From: Siphonodentalium dalli
Lineage: Eukaryota; Mollusca; Scaphopoda; Gadilida; Siphonodentaliidae
Direction: 5' to 3'
DNA: 64,000 nt
NCBI GenBank assembly: GCA_032622095.1
Contig: CP136065.1
Span: 37,424,732-37,488,731 of the forward strand
Position 1 is the stretch's first letter. Each line of letters begins with the position of its first letter. Under the pieces are notes generated by a model, which saw nothing but the letters and a program-made list of their open reading frames with translations, made no database searches and was not told where the DNA came from. Both the position numbers and the translations under genes were made by a program. Positions 22,573 through 33,645 of the stretch are shown here, in pieces.

Positions 22573-23243
22573 ATGTCAATCTAAGTTATTTATAATTATG
22601 ACAGAACATGTATCATGATTGTCCACAATTCCTTCTTTGCCATTATAGTTCAGTTTGATTGGTAACCTATAATCTGCTCAATTTTAAAATGTTTTTAAAA
22701 TCAGAAGTTATAGATATTGAAGCACATTGCATTTTTAAACCATAATATATTCACAGCTTTAGATGGTTTGATTCAGGCATGAAAATAGGAAGACAAGGCA
22801 CATGAATTGAGGCACATGTATTTAACGTAATCCCAGCCATTGAATACTCAATGTTTTCCCAGCCATTGAATACATGTACATACTGTTGTATACCACAAGG
22901 GGAGTACAAGCTGGAACTATTTTGCATTGACGTTGTTGCCAAAATGCGATGACATTTATTACGTCAATGATCTGCTCCGGGCAATGTACAGATAATTACT
23001 TGTTTTTTATCAGACTTAAATCACAATAAAGGACAATTTTTGAGCATCAATTATGGTCATATTCATGGATTAAACTTATCCGACACATGGGGTGTGGCAT
23101 AAATAAAGAACACAACTTGCATCATAATCTATAATCTTTTATCAAACTCTGTGTGGATGGTGGATAGTCACATTTCACTCAAGCTCCACTTTTGTGAAAT
23201 ATATATTGCATCGTCCGCAACTCATTCGATAACAGATTCTCGA
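22573..23243. other. No gene seen
   Basis: CCCAGCCATTGAATAC is duplicated at 22836 and 22859. The AATAAA at about 23025 is a candidate polyadenylation signal for the upstream exon, which would make 22172-23045 a 3' UTR. This is unproven. Confidence 0.4.
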
Positions 23244-23520
23244 TTAACCCTTTCAAGATGGGAGGTGTGCTGGTGCAGCATTGAAGACCCTGTGCCATTG
23301 CATTCTCTTATATATGGGATTCCAGAGCCTCACATAGATAAGAGAAATGCACTGGTTTACAAGGTCAAGGTAAATATTGTTAGGCCAATGCCGAGGCTCC
23401 CTATGAGAGCTGTGCTGGTGCAGCATTAAATACAGTGTGCATGTGCCTTCTCTTATATATGCGAGTCTGTCATAGCGAGCACTGGCTCACAAGGTCAGTA
23501 TAAATATAGTTAGGTCTTAT
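23244..23520. mobile_element. Family H MITE, partial, duplicated left half
   Basis: Starts with TTAACCCTTTCAAGATGGG. The order 'GTGCTGGTGCAGCATT, GCATTCTCTTATATATG, ACTGGTTTACAAGGTCA, TTGTTAGG' occurs at 23268-23382 and again, diverged, from 23409. The right TTAA end is missing. Confidence 0.75.
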
Positions 23521-23602
23521 TGTTAAATGTTATTGTTCTCTTTTTTATCACATGATCCTACCCTTATTCCATTCAATAAACCCATTCTATAAATTGTGAT
23601 AT

Positions 23603-24095
23603 TAAAGGCACGTGAGGCCTTAGTTGTCGAAAATATTCATATTTGTTCCAATCACCGTAAACAGAAAAACATTAAAACGCATACAGTTTCGTTCATATAT
23701 ACCATGACCATCGCGTAAACAGCATGTTATCATAAATATTTACTATATTTTACCTTAGCAAGAACCTGATTGTGTTACAGAAGACAACACAATGCTGCTG
23801 GCTAATCACACACAAATGGCATAAACGCTCTTTATTCGTTCCATATCAGGAATTCACCCACAAAGAACGCTCTTTATGTTTACCATCATAATATAAACAA
23901 ACACCAGAAAAGTAACTTTTTATGCTTTTGTTTACATAACAATGGTCAAAAATATGACAATAACATACTGTTTATGCGATATTTCTTATTTGTATACGGA
24001 CAAAGTCTGTCTACATTTTGTTGTTCTTTCTGTTTGTGGCGGTTTTTGAAATATTTTCACAGGATACCCACCGCCAAGGCCAACCGTACCTTTAA
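23603..24095. mobile_element. 493-bp TTAAAGG-ended element (family R), complete
   Basis: TTAAAGGCACGTGAGGCCTT at the left and AAGGCCAACCGTACCTTTAA at the right are inverted. The interior carries CTCTTTATTCGTTCCATATC and TTTGTTTACATAAC, shared with 2800-3992. The same end (TTAAAGGCATGGGCGGCCTT) begins at 46145. It is non-coding. TTAA at both edges could be a target duplication or part of the terminus. Confidence 0.82.
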
Positions 24096-24271
24096 ACATT
24101 TGTTTAATAGCAGGAAATAGTTGTATCCTGTGTCATCTTGACAATATTTATTCATCTCCTATTCCAGATTTGCTGAAATGGCACATAATTATATAGCTAT
24201 CTTTCTCAGCAGTAAGTTATCCTGATCTCTGAATAATGATTAGATTATCCGGGACCTCCAAAGGTAGTCGG

Positions 24272-24495
24272 TTAACCTTTCCATTACTGGAAGCTGCAAT
24301 TTTGTGAAAACCCTGTGCTAGCCTCGCATATATAAGAGAATACATTGGTCTAACAATATTTACCATGACCTTGTAAGCCAGTGCATTCTCTTATATATGT
24401 GAGGCTCCCTATGGGAGACTCACATATATAGGAGAATGCACTGACACAGGATCTTTAATGGTGCATCAGCGCAGCTTCCTTCATGACATGGTTAA
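24272..24495. mobile_element. Family H MITE, complete
   Basis: TTAA at both edges (24272-24275, 24492-24495), with TTAACCTTTCC left and a mutated GACATGGTTAAG right. Two hairpin modules are separated by ACCATGACCTTGTAAGCCA. The second is near-perfect: GCATTCTCTTATATATGTGA / GACTCACATATATAGGAGAA. Non-coding. Confidence 0.86.
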
Positions 24496-25355
24496 GCCTC
24501 TCCCAAATGTACACCAAGTTATGTAGCATCTATGTCTTGTCCTTCTACCATGTGTCTAATCACAATTTCAAATTTGACAAGGATAATGGCGGCATATTTA
24601 TAGTTTTCAAGCTGCCTAGATCAATTTACTAGTATTAACTGTTAAAATAATCAATCAATTCTGCCAATAGTTTAAATCTTACTGATCAAAGCCCATGCAA
24701 TACCATACTAGTAGTTCATTAGCCTGACTTCATTTGATTGTAAACTTACAGCAACAAAAAAAAGCGATAAAGTAAAATCCTGCATCTGGGGAAACTGGAG
24801 ATTCTAGGTAACCTACATGTACATGTAATTCTCTTTTCGGAGATGCTTGCTGGGGTAACATTATTATCATGTAGCAGATCCTGTGTAAGCCTACATGTAA
24901 GCATTGGAGCTATGTTGACAATGGTCAATGTAATGCTAGTGTCACGGAAAATTTTGAAATAATACGTTGAATTTCTTGTGTCTGGACCATTTCCACATAC
25001 TAGTACATTGTATATTTCAGTTTTTGGAGCAGAAATAAAGCTTTGCAGATAATAAGAAGGGACGTGACCATTTGTTAGCCATTATGGCTTCTCCATTTAC
25101 CCGAGCAATATAAGAAGGGATGTGACCATTTGTTTGCCACTATGGCTTCTGCGTTTACGCGAGCAATATCCCTTATACTGGAACATTGTTCTCAGTGTTA
25201 TTTTCTTACTACTGTTTCATCGACTTGAAATATTTCAAAATATATTCAGGTGCCAGGATAATTTTGACGAAACCATTTTCAGTTTTTATTTGAATTTTAG
25301 TGTATAAAATTTAATTTTAGGAACCAGAAGTCAAACATGAAAGATGTTATTTTGT
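24496..25355. other. No gene; two 57-bp tandem copies near the end
   Basis: AAGAAGGGACGTGACCATTTG ... GGCTTCTCCATTTACCCGAG (25056-25112) is repeated at 25113-25170 with several changes. The rest is AT-rich with only short ORFs. Confidence 0.6.
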
Positions 25356-25618
25356 TTAAAGGTACTCAATCCGATCAGAAACTCCTAAATTACTATTTCT
25401 TTGGCTAACTAATAATAATAACCACTTGATTTTAGAGTTATCCATCTTTATCTGCAAGACCGCCGTTTGAGCACGTGTATCTGGCCCCACAAACAATTGA
25501 AATAACAGACTTCGAAAATAAATATCTGATCACTCTTGAGCTTTGATGTGTAGGTTCCTCGACTCGAAGCCAAAGAAATAGTCATTTAGGAGCATCTGAT
25601 AGGATTGAGTACCTTTAA
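25356..25618. mobile_element. MITE family K, short copy
   Basis: TTAAAGGTACTCAATCCGAT and ATAGGATTGAGTACCTTTAA are inverted, and the repeat continues inward through TAAATTACTATTTCTTTGGC / GCCAAAGAAATAGTCATTTA. The interior includes GAGCTTTGATG and TCCTCGACTCGAA. The longer relative is at 27919-28395 and a loose fragment is at 25940-26035. Confidence 0.88.
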
Positions 25619-25699
25619 TATTGAATTTTCTAAACATTCATTCCATATTCTTTCAATGTTCTAAATGAACACTGGTCAAACATTATTTTGTTAATTTTT

Positions 25700-25839
25700 C
25701 AGTAACAAAATCATATTCCTCGGTATTTGTAGTTCAGTAACAAAATGATATTCTTCGGTATTTGTAGTTCAGTAACAAAATGATATTCTTCGGTATTTGT
25801 AGTTCAGTAACAAAATGATATTCTTCAGTATTTGTAGTT
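25700..25839. repeat. 35-bp tandem repeat, four copies
   Basis: CAGTAACAAAATGATATTCT plus TCGGTATTTGTAGTT, repeated head to tail at 25700, 25735, 25770 and 25805 with very few changes. There are no spacers, so it is not CRISPR-like. Confidence 0.95.
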
Positions 25840-25939
25840 CCAAAATGATGTTAAATTAAAATTTATAATTCTAGTGATTATGCAGTTTTTTGAGAGTTGT
25901 TAAAGATATATAATCTGAATTAACGCTACTAATTTACTT

Positions 25940-26530
25940 TTTAGTTGGGTTCAGGGGTAAAAAATATTTGATTCGAGTCAAGGAACCCACCCATCAAAGC
26001 CCAGAGTTTTCAGAGAACGATCTTTGAAATCTGTTAATTTTCACCACCTCAAATATTTGGTGGCCTAGCAATTATTTGACGATCTGATCGACTTACTCTC
26101 AATACCAAATTTCATTGAACAAAATGTTGATATATAACACGTTATGGAAAATTTCATACCAGAGTTGACAGTGGTTAGCATTATTTTTTGGTAATTAATA
26201 GATTCTAATAACTAAAGAGTCATTTGAAAAATGTTGTTGCTGTTGTTAGAATCTGATGATATGGCGACCATCGAATCGGATTGTATATCTTTAATAACCA
26301 AGCTTAGTGATTTTAAAGGGACACACAGTCTTTGAAGTCGCAGTTCATGCAAAAAACATAAGTTTTATAAAAATCTGTAAAACATTGACAAGTACAGGTG
26401 AAAATAGATTGACTTTGTTTAAATTTAATTAATAATTTTCCAAAGACGAGATTTTGCATGTCAAAACCATTGTTATGTAAACATTATCGATCAAAGTGAG
26501 TAGAATTAGTCCAGTAAGTTACCAAAGTTT
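25940..26530. other. Fragments of dispersed repeats, no gene
   Basis: 25950-26035 matches the interior of MITE family K (AAAAAATATTTGATTCGAGTC). At 26205-26250 ATTCTAATAACTAAAGAG matches 12220-12255. At 26313, TTTTAAAGGGACACACAG may be the edge of another element. Confidence 0.45.
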
Positions 26531-26539
26531 TAAAACTTT

Positions 26540-26740
26540 CTTGATGAGAACTGCGCTGGTTCAGCATTACAGATGCTGTGCCAGAGCTATATAGGGAGAC
26601 TCACATATATAAGAGAATGTACTGGCTTACAAGGTCAAAGTAAATGTTGTTAGACCAATGAATTCTCTAATATATGTGAGGCTCCCTATGGGAGACTCAC
26701 ATATATTAGAGAATGCATTGGCACATGGTTTTCGCAAAAA
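26540..26740. mobile_element. Family H MITE, ends degraded
   Basis: GAACTGCGCTGGTTCAGCAT, a broken first hairpin, TACTGGCTTACAAGGTCA, then a perfect second hairpin AATTCTCTAATATATGTGAG / CTCACATATATTAGAGAATG. Compensatory changes are visible: TCTCTAATATATG pairs with CATATATTAGAGA where other copies have TCTCTTATATATG / CATATATAAGAGA. Confidence 0.8.
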
Positions 26741-27477
26741 AAAATTATTAGAGAACTATCAATAATGAATATAAACACAGTTTATCTATTTATCCATGTT
26801 CCAGATGGTGATGTTTTTTAGACTTTTATATTTTTGCACATTTATTACCCCTTGGGTCTCTTTAAAGAGAAGCTTGGCAGTTTTGAAAATTCATTTAAAT
26901 GTTATCTTCAGATTAATTTTGTTGGAATACTATTGCCTTTCAATCAGTTCACAATTATTATCATTGATGTATTATTATGTCATCCCTCATCATAAATATC
27001 TGCAGCAAAATTTCATACCATTTTCTGTGTATGAAATTTGCATTGTTGTGTCTTTAAGCCTGATATTTGTAACTGTTTTATATGTCACCAATCGAGGTCA
27101 GTGGCATCAATAACAAATAGGTTTCTTGTATATTGCACTAAATTCTAATTTGCTCCAATCATTTTATCCCCACATTCGTGAATCCAACCTCATCTATGTT
27201 GATCGATTGTCAACTATATGGAGGTCTGGCTGTCCACCATGACATCCTCAACATTCCATCAGAAAACACACATAATTACTGCCCAACATCTCCATTTTTT
27301 TAAATTGTAACATTATTTTGCTGCCCACACTCTTGGCATGTATCAAAAACGAAAGGAAAAACGAAAGGAAAGTTGCGTTATTGCAATAGATGATTCTGTT
27401 GATTTGTGTCATCGACTCAGAACTTAGTTCATAGCCGCCGGGAATCTTAAAAAAATTTCAGTAATGAGACTCCACAT
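26741..27477. other. No supported gene
   Basis: A 105-codon hydrophobic frame at 26796-27113 lacks splice signals or motifs and is rich in AT-driven codons. I treat it as chance. Confidence 0.4.
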
Positions 27478-27731
27478 GTCTATATACGTTATTACATAGT
27501 GATATTTTAAACACCTTTTTAATAAATACTCATACACGATTCTATATAAGTTATTACATAGTGATATCAGGGCTTATATTTCATCTGATTTTGCGAGAAT
27601 CCATACATACTTTTTCTCGAGAATCCAGGGTAATTTGCGAGAATATTTACGAGAATCTAGATTTGTATTCTCACCAAAATATAAGCCCTGGATACTATAT
27701 TCACCTTTTTAATAAATACTCATACAAGATT
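27478..27731. repeat. 62-bp tandem duplication split by family C MITE
   Basis: TCTATATACGTTATTACATA ... ACCTTTTTAATAAATACTCA occurs at 27478-27540 and again from 27541. The second copy is cut at GTGATAT by a family C element (27568-27690) and resumes with GATACTATATTCACC. GATAT/GATAC flank the insertion as a probable 5-bp target duplication. Confidence 0.85.
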
Positions 27732-27747
27732 ATAGTTCCCTTAGGAA

Positions 27748-27826
27748 ATGTTCAGATAATAAGTTCAATAAACGACCATATGCTGTTGCCAAACTTATTA
27801 TCTGAACATTCCCTTCCAATGAATCG
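27748..27826. mobile_element. Family T hairpin fragment
   Basis: AAATGTTCAGATAATAAGTT and its inverse AACTTATTATCTGAACATT, with a 30-base loop, correspond to the right-hand hairpin of family T. No TTAA edges are visible. Confidence 0.7.
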
Positions 27827-27918
27827 GATTAGTATAGGAATTGTATTGCCTGTTGACTGCTTATATTTCCCCCATAATCCCTCATTTCAGCCTATAACTA
27901 CAGTTAGTTAAGAAACTG

Positions 27919-28395
27919 TTAAAGGTACTCAACCCGTAAAGAGGGTCCCCATCTCAACAGATTCCAACAACAACAATCCGATCAGAGGGTCCTATATTAC
28001 TATTTCTTTGGCTTTGGGGGTAAAAAATATTTGATTCGAGTCGAGGAACCCATCAAACAAAGCTCAGAGTTATTAGATATTGATTTTTCAAATTTGTTAT
28101 GTTCTCGAGATGAGTACTAATAACTGCCGTAATCTGCTCTGGATGTGTACTCCAAATCTATTCAAACAGACAAGGATGAATAACTCTAAATTCAAGTGGT
28201 AATTTTAACGCAATTTTGACTGAGTTCTGGGCCAGATAGTATTCCCGATAATGAAAAATAATAGATTTCTAAAATCGATATCTAACAAATCTGAGCTTTG
28301 ATGGGTGACGTCCTCGACTCGAATCAAATATTTTTGACCCCCGAAGCCATTGAAATAGTAATTGAGAGGAGTTTTATCGGGTTGAGTACCTTTAA
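27919..28395. mobile_element. MITE family K, long copy
   Basis: TTAAAGGTACTCAACCCG at the left and CGGGTTGAGTACCTTTAA at the right. Inverted similarity extends well over 100 bp inward (TATTTGATTCGAGTCGAGGA / TCCTCGACTCGAATCAAATA). Non-coding; a 76-codon minus frame follows from the inverted repeat. Confidence 0.88.
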
Positions 28396-28434
28396 ATAAC
28401 ATAAATAGGCATGACAGATATGATGTTCCTCCCA

Positions 28435-28635
28435 TACAGTAATGCCCTAATTAATCAACTCCTTAACCACTGAAGAATTATGGGTAATTTTTCGGGATTT
28501 AGTCGAAAATATGGCTTGTTGCCGTTTCATTGGCTTTCCGATGAATGGCAACAAGCCTTACTTCCGACTAAATCCTTAAAAATTACCCATAATTCTGCTA
28601 TGGTTAAGGAGTCGATTATTTAGGGCATTACTGTA
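28435..28635. mobile_element. Foldback MITE (family F)
   Basis: TACAGTAATGCCCTAATTAA ... TTATTTAGGGCATTACTGTA. The hairpin is shorter at the tip than the other full copies (CATTGGCTTTCCGATGAATGG) but otherwise pairs along about 90 bp. Confidence 0.93.
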
Positions 28636-28679
28636 GTTTAGCAAGACTTAGTGTCAATGGATACTAGTAGAGAGAATGG

Positions 28680-28980
28680 TTAAATTAAACGGGCATGGCA
28701 TTATTTGAACCTCAAAATAATGTTTTCGTAATCTGAAAGGATGGACAAATGTCAACAAATACACTAAATAGCAACATGCAGGCTTTATTTACTAAAGAAT
28801 AGAATTTATCTTTTGGCTGTTTTCAATTTTGTGCACAAATAAGAAAACGATCTTTATTTATACCATATCAGCAATAGACTAACAATACACTAAACGCTCT
28901 TTATTTTTCCATGCTGAATTCTATGACGTCAGTATGTCTATCTGTGGCATTTGCGGTCAATATAAAATTATTTAACTTAT
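28680..28980. repeat. Dispersed repeat shared with 49800-50110
   Basis: AAACGGGCATGGCATTATTT, TTTGAACCTCAAAATAATG, CGATCTTTATTTATACCATA and TATCTGTGGCATTTGCGG correspond in order to phrases in 49813-50100. The ends are undefined. Confidence 0.6.
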
Positions 28981-28996
28981 TAATCAAACTATTTCA

Positions 28997-29016
28997 CCCC
29001 CCCCCCCCCCCCCCCC
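28997..29016. repeat. Poly-C tract
   Basis: An uninterrupted run of about twenty C residues in an otherwise AT-rich setting. Comparable poly-G runs occur near 33749-33760 and 35375-35392. Confidence 0.95.
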
Positions 29017-29090
29017 AGAACCGGAACAGGAGATAACAACAATGAGCATAATTCCCGGCTTCAAGCTGCCGCGTGGATTTTTAAACCTTT

Positions 29091-29332
29091 ATATACTGAA
29101 TGGATTCCCCCATTCAGTTATAAAAACAAACATTAGAATGGTCAATTATTCATTTGGAGGGATGTCCATGTAATAAAGCAGACAGCAGACATACAGAAAA
29201 AAGAAGGATAATTTGATTCTTATTCATTAGTGGGAAATGTTCAGATGATAATTTCCTGTTTGTTGCACTTATTATCTTAACATTTCTTAAGGGAACTACT
29301 CGTCAATGAGTATTTAGTAACGAAAGGATTGA
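29091..29332. mobile_element. TTAA-type MITE (family T), complete
   Basis: TTAAACCTTTATATACTGAA at the left; the right end CGAAAGGATTGA is a mutated form of AAGGGTTAA. GAATGGATTCCCCCATTCAG is a terminal hairpin and AACGAAAGG follows GACGAGTAG-like sequence shared with the fragment at 43892-43990. Confidence 0.75.
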
Positions 29333-29840
29333 GCTTTAAGCTTATTCCCCAAATGTCTTTGTTTCCACGTATAAACCATCTTTCGAACAATCACTTAATT
29401 CGGTAACTGTTTATTCCGGTAATTACTATTCTATCATCGTTTATGGTTCATTTCACTGTGTATTGTCATCATCGGAAATTGTATATTCGCGGAGAAATAA
29501 TCAAAATTACTACAGTCTTTTGTAAATTCCTATTCATTTGTGGACAGGGTGCTTATTTTTTGTATACTACATGTAAAACTCATTGTATCCTTCAACACGA
29601 GAATGGCTTTGTAAACTTTATAAGAATATTTATTGAATTGTTCTATATGTTAGTTAAAAGTAAATTGGAAAATACAAAATAATATGTCCATTTTTATTCA
29701 GCCGAACCATCTTTAATGCTGAACATACCGGCTGAGGTATCCAATAGAGCCGGGAACCCAGGCTCCCAACAGTGTGAAAACGTTAACCAAGTTATTCAAA
29801 TCACGTGTACAGCAACTGCTAGATCATGTCACAAACCTCT
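29333..29840. other. No gene seen
   Basis: A 79-codon frame at 29443-29682 (+) has no motif. No repeat with bounded ends was found. Confidence 0.4.
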
Positions 29841-30345
29841 GCTCAAACTAACGCATGTAGAGCTCATATTCCACCAGTACAAAGCCTGGGAACTTTTTGA
29901 AGTTTTGACAGGGAACCTTATAAAGTCTAAAATAACGCGGGGAATGCATTTCTTAGTTATTAACTGTTCCTTAATAATGTACTTTACTATAGTTGAAGGT
30001 CCCAACTCCAAATTGCACGATTTAAGTGAATTTGTGAGATATTTTGCTTTGCGTCGTTACAATTATGGAATGTCTCCTGGGTAATTAATTCAATGTTTAT
30101 TGCGATATCGGCTCACAAAAAATCACAGAAAAGCATCCAATCCACCCCCTAATGTGAAGTAGATTATTGAGGAAGAGGTATTATCAAAAAAATATATTCT
30201 CTGCCTTGTGTGTTCAATGTTATAAAGTTCCCTGTCAGAATAGGTCAGAACATCAAAAAGTTCCCACGTTTTGTACTGGTGGAATATGATCTCTATGGGA
30301 GTTAGCCAGAGTAGAGATTCATGGCATATTCTAAGCATATTCATT
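29841..30345. mobile_element. Inverted pair of family P repeats
   Basis: TATTCCACCAGTACAAAGCC and GGGAACTTTTTGAAGTTTTG at 29868-29913 are reversed at 30240-30290 (CATCAAAAAGTTCCCACG, TTTTGTACTGGTGGAATATG). Outer phrases TGTAGAGCTCAT / ATGATCTCTATGG also match. Other members are at 55626-55790 and 56140-56190. The 122-codon plus frame at 29716-30084 runs through the repeat and is not called. Confidence 0.65.
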
Positions 30346-30804
30346 TTGTGACCAGAATATCCACCTCCAGTCTGAGTGAATGCAGACAATGCAGCTGTTT
30401 AATAGTCTGGCTTCTCTGAGGATGGGTACCTACATGTACAACACTTACACGAGCAATAATCCCCCTTTGGATGTGATATATAGCTCAAAATAAAGCCAAT
30501 GATATCCAGATTTTGAAAATACTGAATATCAATGTGTGACTGTGTGTGATGCAAAAAAGTGAGATAAGTTCATCATAAAGACCAATAATAGTTAGTAAAG
30601 TGATAACTACCGAATTTTTTTTTATAACGACCTTGACCTTTCACAATTCAAAAATCGCACATCATTTTTGAGGCATCTAAGCGATGAGAAGCTTGTCAAC
30701 ATTAGTTGCCAAGGTCTCCTGTATATGTGCTAATTTGGCTTTCAGAAAAAATATATTGCCCAAAAAATTTACGAAACCAAATGACAGGCTGCTATAATGC
30801 ACAT

Positions 30805-31105
30805 TTGTGTGCTTCCAACCTGTCATTATGTGTGTTTCCACTTCCAGCCTGTCATTATGTGTGTTCCCACTTCCAGTCTGTCATTATGTGTGTTCCCACT
30901 TCCAGGCTGTCATTGAGTGTGTTCCAGCTTCCAGCCTGTCATTATGTGTGTTCCCGCTTCCAGCCTGTCATTATGTGTGTTCCCGCTTCCAGCCTGTCAT
31001 TATGTGTGTTCCCACTTCCAGCCTGTCATTGTGTGTGTTCCCACTTCCAGCCTGTCATTATGTGTGTTCCCGCTTCCAGCCTGTCATTATGTGTGTTCCG
31101 CAATC
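30805..31105. repeat. 29-bp minisatellite, about ten copies
   Basis: Unit TTCCAGCCTGTCATTATG plus TGTGTTCCCGC, 29 bp, head to tail. Because 29 is not a multiple of three, the same peptide set appears in all three plus frames (A-C-H-Y-V-C-S and relatives), which marks these frames as repeat artefacts. Confidence 0.96.
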
Positions 31106-31373
31106 GCAAACTTATATTAAAAGTCTGCACTGGATGTACGATCGTCCCAATTTACTCAAAGATGAACCGACCAGCGATATAATAGGGCCTATTCATTAAG
31201 GCAATTACCAAAGACAATGAACTTGTTATCGTGTCATGCAATGGTTTCCTATCTGCTGCCTTTCAACATGAAGCTTCATACGTTTGCTTCCAGTCACCAT
31301 GATAAGGATCCCGCGGTCAACGTAGACTTAAATGTCTGCGCTGTACGAACCTCCCATTCTACTCGAAAATGAA

Positions 31374-31885
31374 TACACCCTTAGAACAAATGTGTGTAAA
31401 TTCTACACAATATGTTTTTAATTTGATCTTAAACACAATTGTGTAGAAATGACACATGCCATATGTGTCGGTTGAATTTGCTCAACATTGAATATCAGTG
31501 AACATGTGAGTGTATCATAGTTATTAGAAGAGATGTGTTTTAGTTGAGACACCACAAAGCTCGCAAATGCTACCACAGAACAAAACATTGGCAGCAGTTT
31601 AAAAAAAATTGTTATACTCTGTGCTTGTGTCAAAACTGAACAGCACATAATTGTGTAGCACACAGTTTTAAAGTTGTTATGATATTTTTAATATGGTAGC
31701 TTTTACGAGGTGTGTCTCTCTAATAGAACAGATACCATCTACTAACTATAATATACTCACATATTCAATCATATTCAATGTTGAGAAAATTCCACCGACA
31801 CAAATGTCATTTCTACACAATTTTGTTTAAGATCAATTTTAAAACATAATTTGTGGAACTCATACACATTTGTTCTAAGAGTGTA
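31374..31885. mobile_element. 512-bp MITE with 125-bp inverted ends
   Basis: TACACCCTTAGAACAAATGT at the left is inverted as ACATTTGTTCTAAGAGTGTA at the right. Similarity continues through CTACACAANNNNTTT and TCAACATTGAATAT. The interior is AT-rich and has no transposase. Inserted in satellite S. Confidence 0.87.
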
Positions 31886-31900
31886 GGCCCGCGATATATT

Positions 31901-32603
31901 TGTCCCCCGACGTTTCCGTCGGAGGACTATAGAAATGACTCTCGTCCGTCCGTGTGTCCGTCCGTCCGTCCATCCGTGTGTCCGTGCGTCCGTGCGTCCG
32001 AGATCGGGTACCTTCATGGTGTAATCAACTCCTCCTACAGTTTTAAACGTAGAGATTTGAAACTCTGGGATATTGTTCCTAACATGTTGGTGATTTGCAA
32101 CATCTATATAGCTAATAAAAAATATCATTTTTTCCATATTTTTGGGGGGTTTTCGACTTAGAAAATTTGGAACATTTTTGCCTTTTGGATGAGATTGGGT
32201 ACCTTCATGGTGTAATCAGCTCCTCCTACAGTTTTAAATGTAGAGATTTGAAACTCTGGGATATTGTTCCTAACATGTTGGTGATTTGCAACATCTATAT
32301 AGCTAATAAAAAATATCATTTTTTCCATATTTTTGGGGGGTTTTCGACTTAGAAAATTTGGAACATTTTTGCCTTTTGGATGAGATTGGGTACCTTCATG
32401 GTGTAATCGACTCCTCCTACAGTTTTAAATGTAGAGATTTGAAACTTTGGGATATTGTTCCTAACATGTTGGTGATTTGCAACATCTATATAGCTAATAT
32501 TTTTTTTATGGAGTTATTAACCCTTTTCGACTTAGAAAATTTCAACATTTTTTTTAAATTTCTTTAGCAAAGCGGCATCGACTTGCCATGTTGTCGGGGG
32601 ACA
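31901..32603. mobile_element. 703-bp element with GTCCCCCGAC ends carrying 191-bp tandem repeats
   Basis: TGTCCCCCGAC and GTCGGGGGACA form the termini. After a (CGTC)n-like run (31946-31999) come three copies of a 191-bp unit starting AGATNGGGTACCTTCATGGT at 32001, 32192 and 32383. Copies 1 and 2 are nearly identical; copy 3 diverges at its end. It has no ORF of its own; the apparent 60-residue frames are the repeat. Confidence 0.9.
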
Positions 32604-33586
32604 CTGTGGTCTGCTGACCTTTTATTTGTAATAAAGGCAGCTACATGTACCAAAGACAATACACTTGTTATCTTTCCATATAATTGTTTCGTACATGTAT
32701 TTGCTGTTGTCCAACATGAAGCCTCGTACGATTGCTTCCACCCACCATGCATGCTATGGGTTCCGCGATCAATGTTGACTGAAAGGGTCTGCACCGTAGG
32801 CACGTTGGCACTTCGCAATTGACGCAGTTAACAGCAAACATGATTAGACCAGCGATATAATATGTATTAAGGCAGCTACCAAAGACAATGAACTTGTTAT
32901 CTTGCCAAGTTGCCATGCAATTGTTTCATATATGTCTATACTGTCGTCCAACATGAAGCTTCGTACGATTGCTTCTGGGTTATACCACTCGGGTACCGCG
33001 ATCAATGTATGTAGACTATAGGGTCTGCATCGTATATAGGCACTTCGTATCTGACGCACTTAACGCAAAATGAATCGGCCAGTTACCAAAGACAATGAAC
33101 TTGTCGACTCATTCGCCATACAATGGTTTCCTATCTACTGCCGTTCAACAACTTGCATGGTACGATTGCTTCCAGCCCATCACCCTGTAGGTTCCGCAAT
33201 CAATGTAGATTGTATCTGCACCGAAGAACGTCGCAATTTACCTTAAATGAGTACTGCCAGTGATATAATATGCATTACCCAATTTCCAAAGACAATGGGA
33301 ACCGTAGATTATAATTTACTGGTGATTTAGAAAGTATCGCCGCCCACATATGAATTATATAGATAGTTCTTACTATATAGTTAAAAATTTAGCTGACAAA
33401 AATTAAAGCTGGATTTACAATATTCCTACTTATCGTTACTCACGTCCTGATATATATTAGTTAATCTGCCTTGTGAGATAGAAATGTCTGCACCATTGTG
33501 CGGTTATGGTATACATTGAATGAATTCTTTGATAACTTGATCATGAAATAAGAGTTAAGGAACACTATTTAATTAAATTCACCATC

Positions 33587-33645
33587 TTCGTCGCTGTCGT
33601 CGTCATCATCATCAGCATCATCGTCATCATCACCACCATCATGAG
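33587..33645. repeat. (TCA/TCG)n trinucleotide repeat
   Basis: TCGTCGCTGTCGTCGTCATC followed by ATCATC and CACCACCATCATG. Simple sequence; no coding context. Confidence 0.9.

Larger units (their letters stand above)
31110..33360. repeat. Satellite S, locus 1 (units of about 210-250 bp)
   Basis: Each unit contains GCGATATAATATGCATTAAG-like sequence, ACCAAAGACAATGAACTTGT, CCAACATGAAGCTTCGTACG, ATTGCTTCCAGCCCACC, GGTTCCGCGATCAATGTAGA and GGGTCTGCACCGTA. About five units are present, diverged from one another. The array is split by elements at 31374-31885 and 31901-32603. It ends with GACAATGGGAACC, then AGAAAGTATCGCCGCC and ACATATGAATTATA, exactly as locus 2 ends at about 49500. Confidence 0.88.

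Noticed and set aside
26796-27113. 105-residue frame with hydrophobic segments
   Set aside because: No splice signals, conserved residues or signal-peptide layout; AT-rich sequence yields such frames by chance.
30706-31199. Cysteine-rich frames (CVFPLPACHYV repeats) open in three frames
   Set aside because: A 29-bp tandem repeat without stops opens all three frames; no independent evidence of coding.
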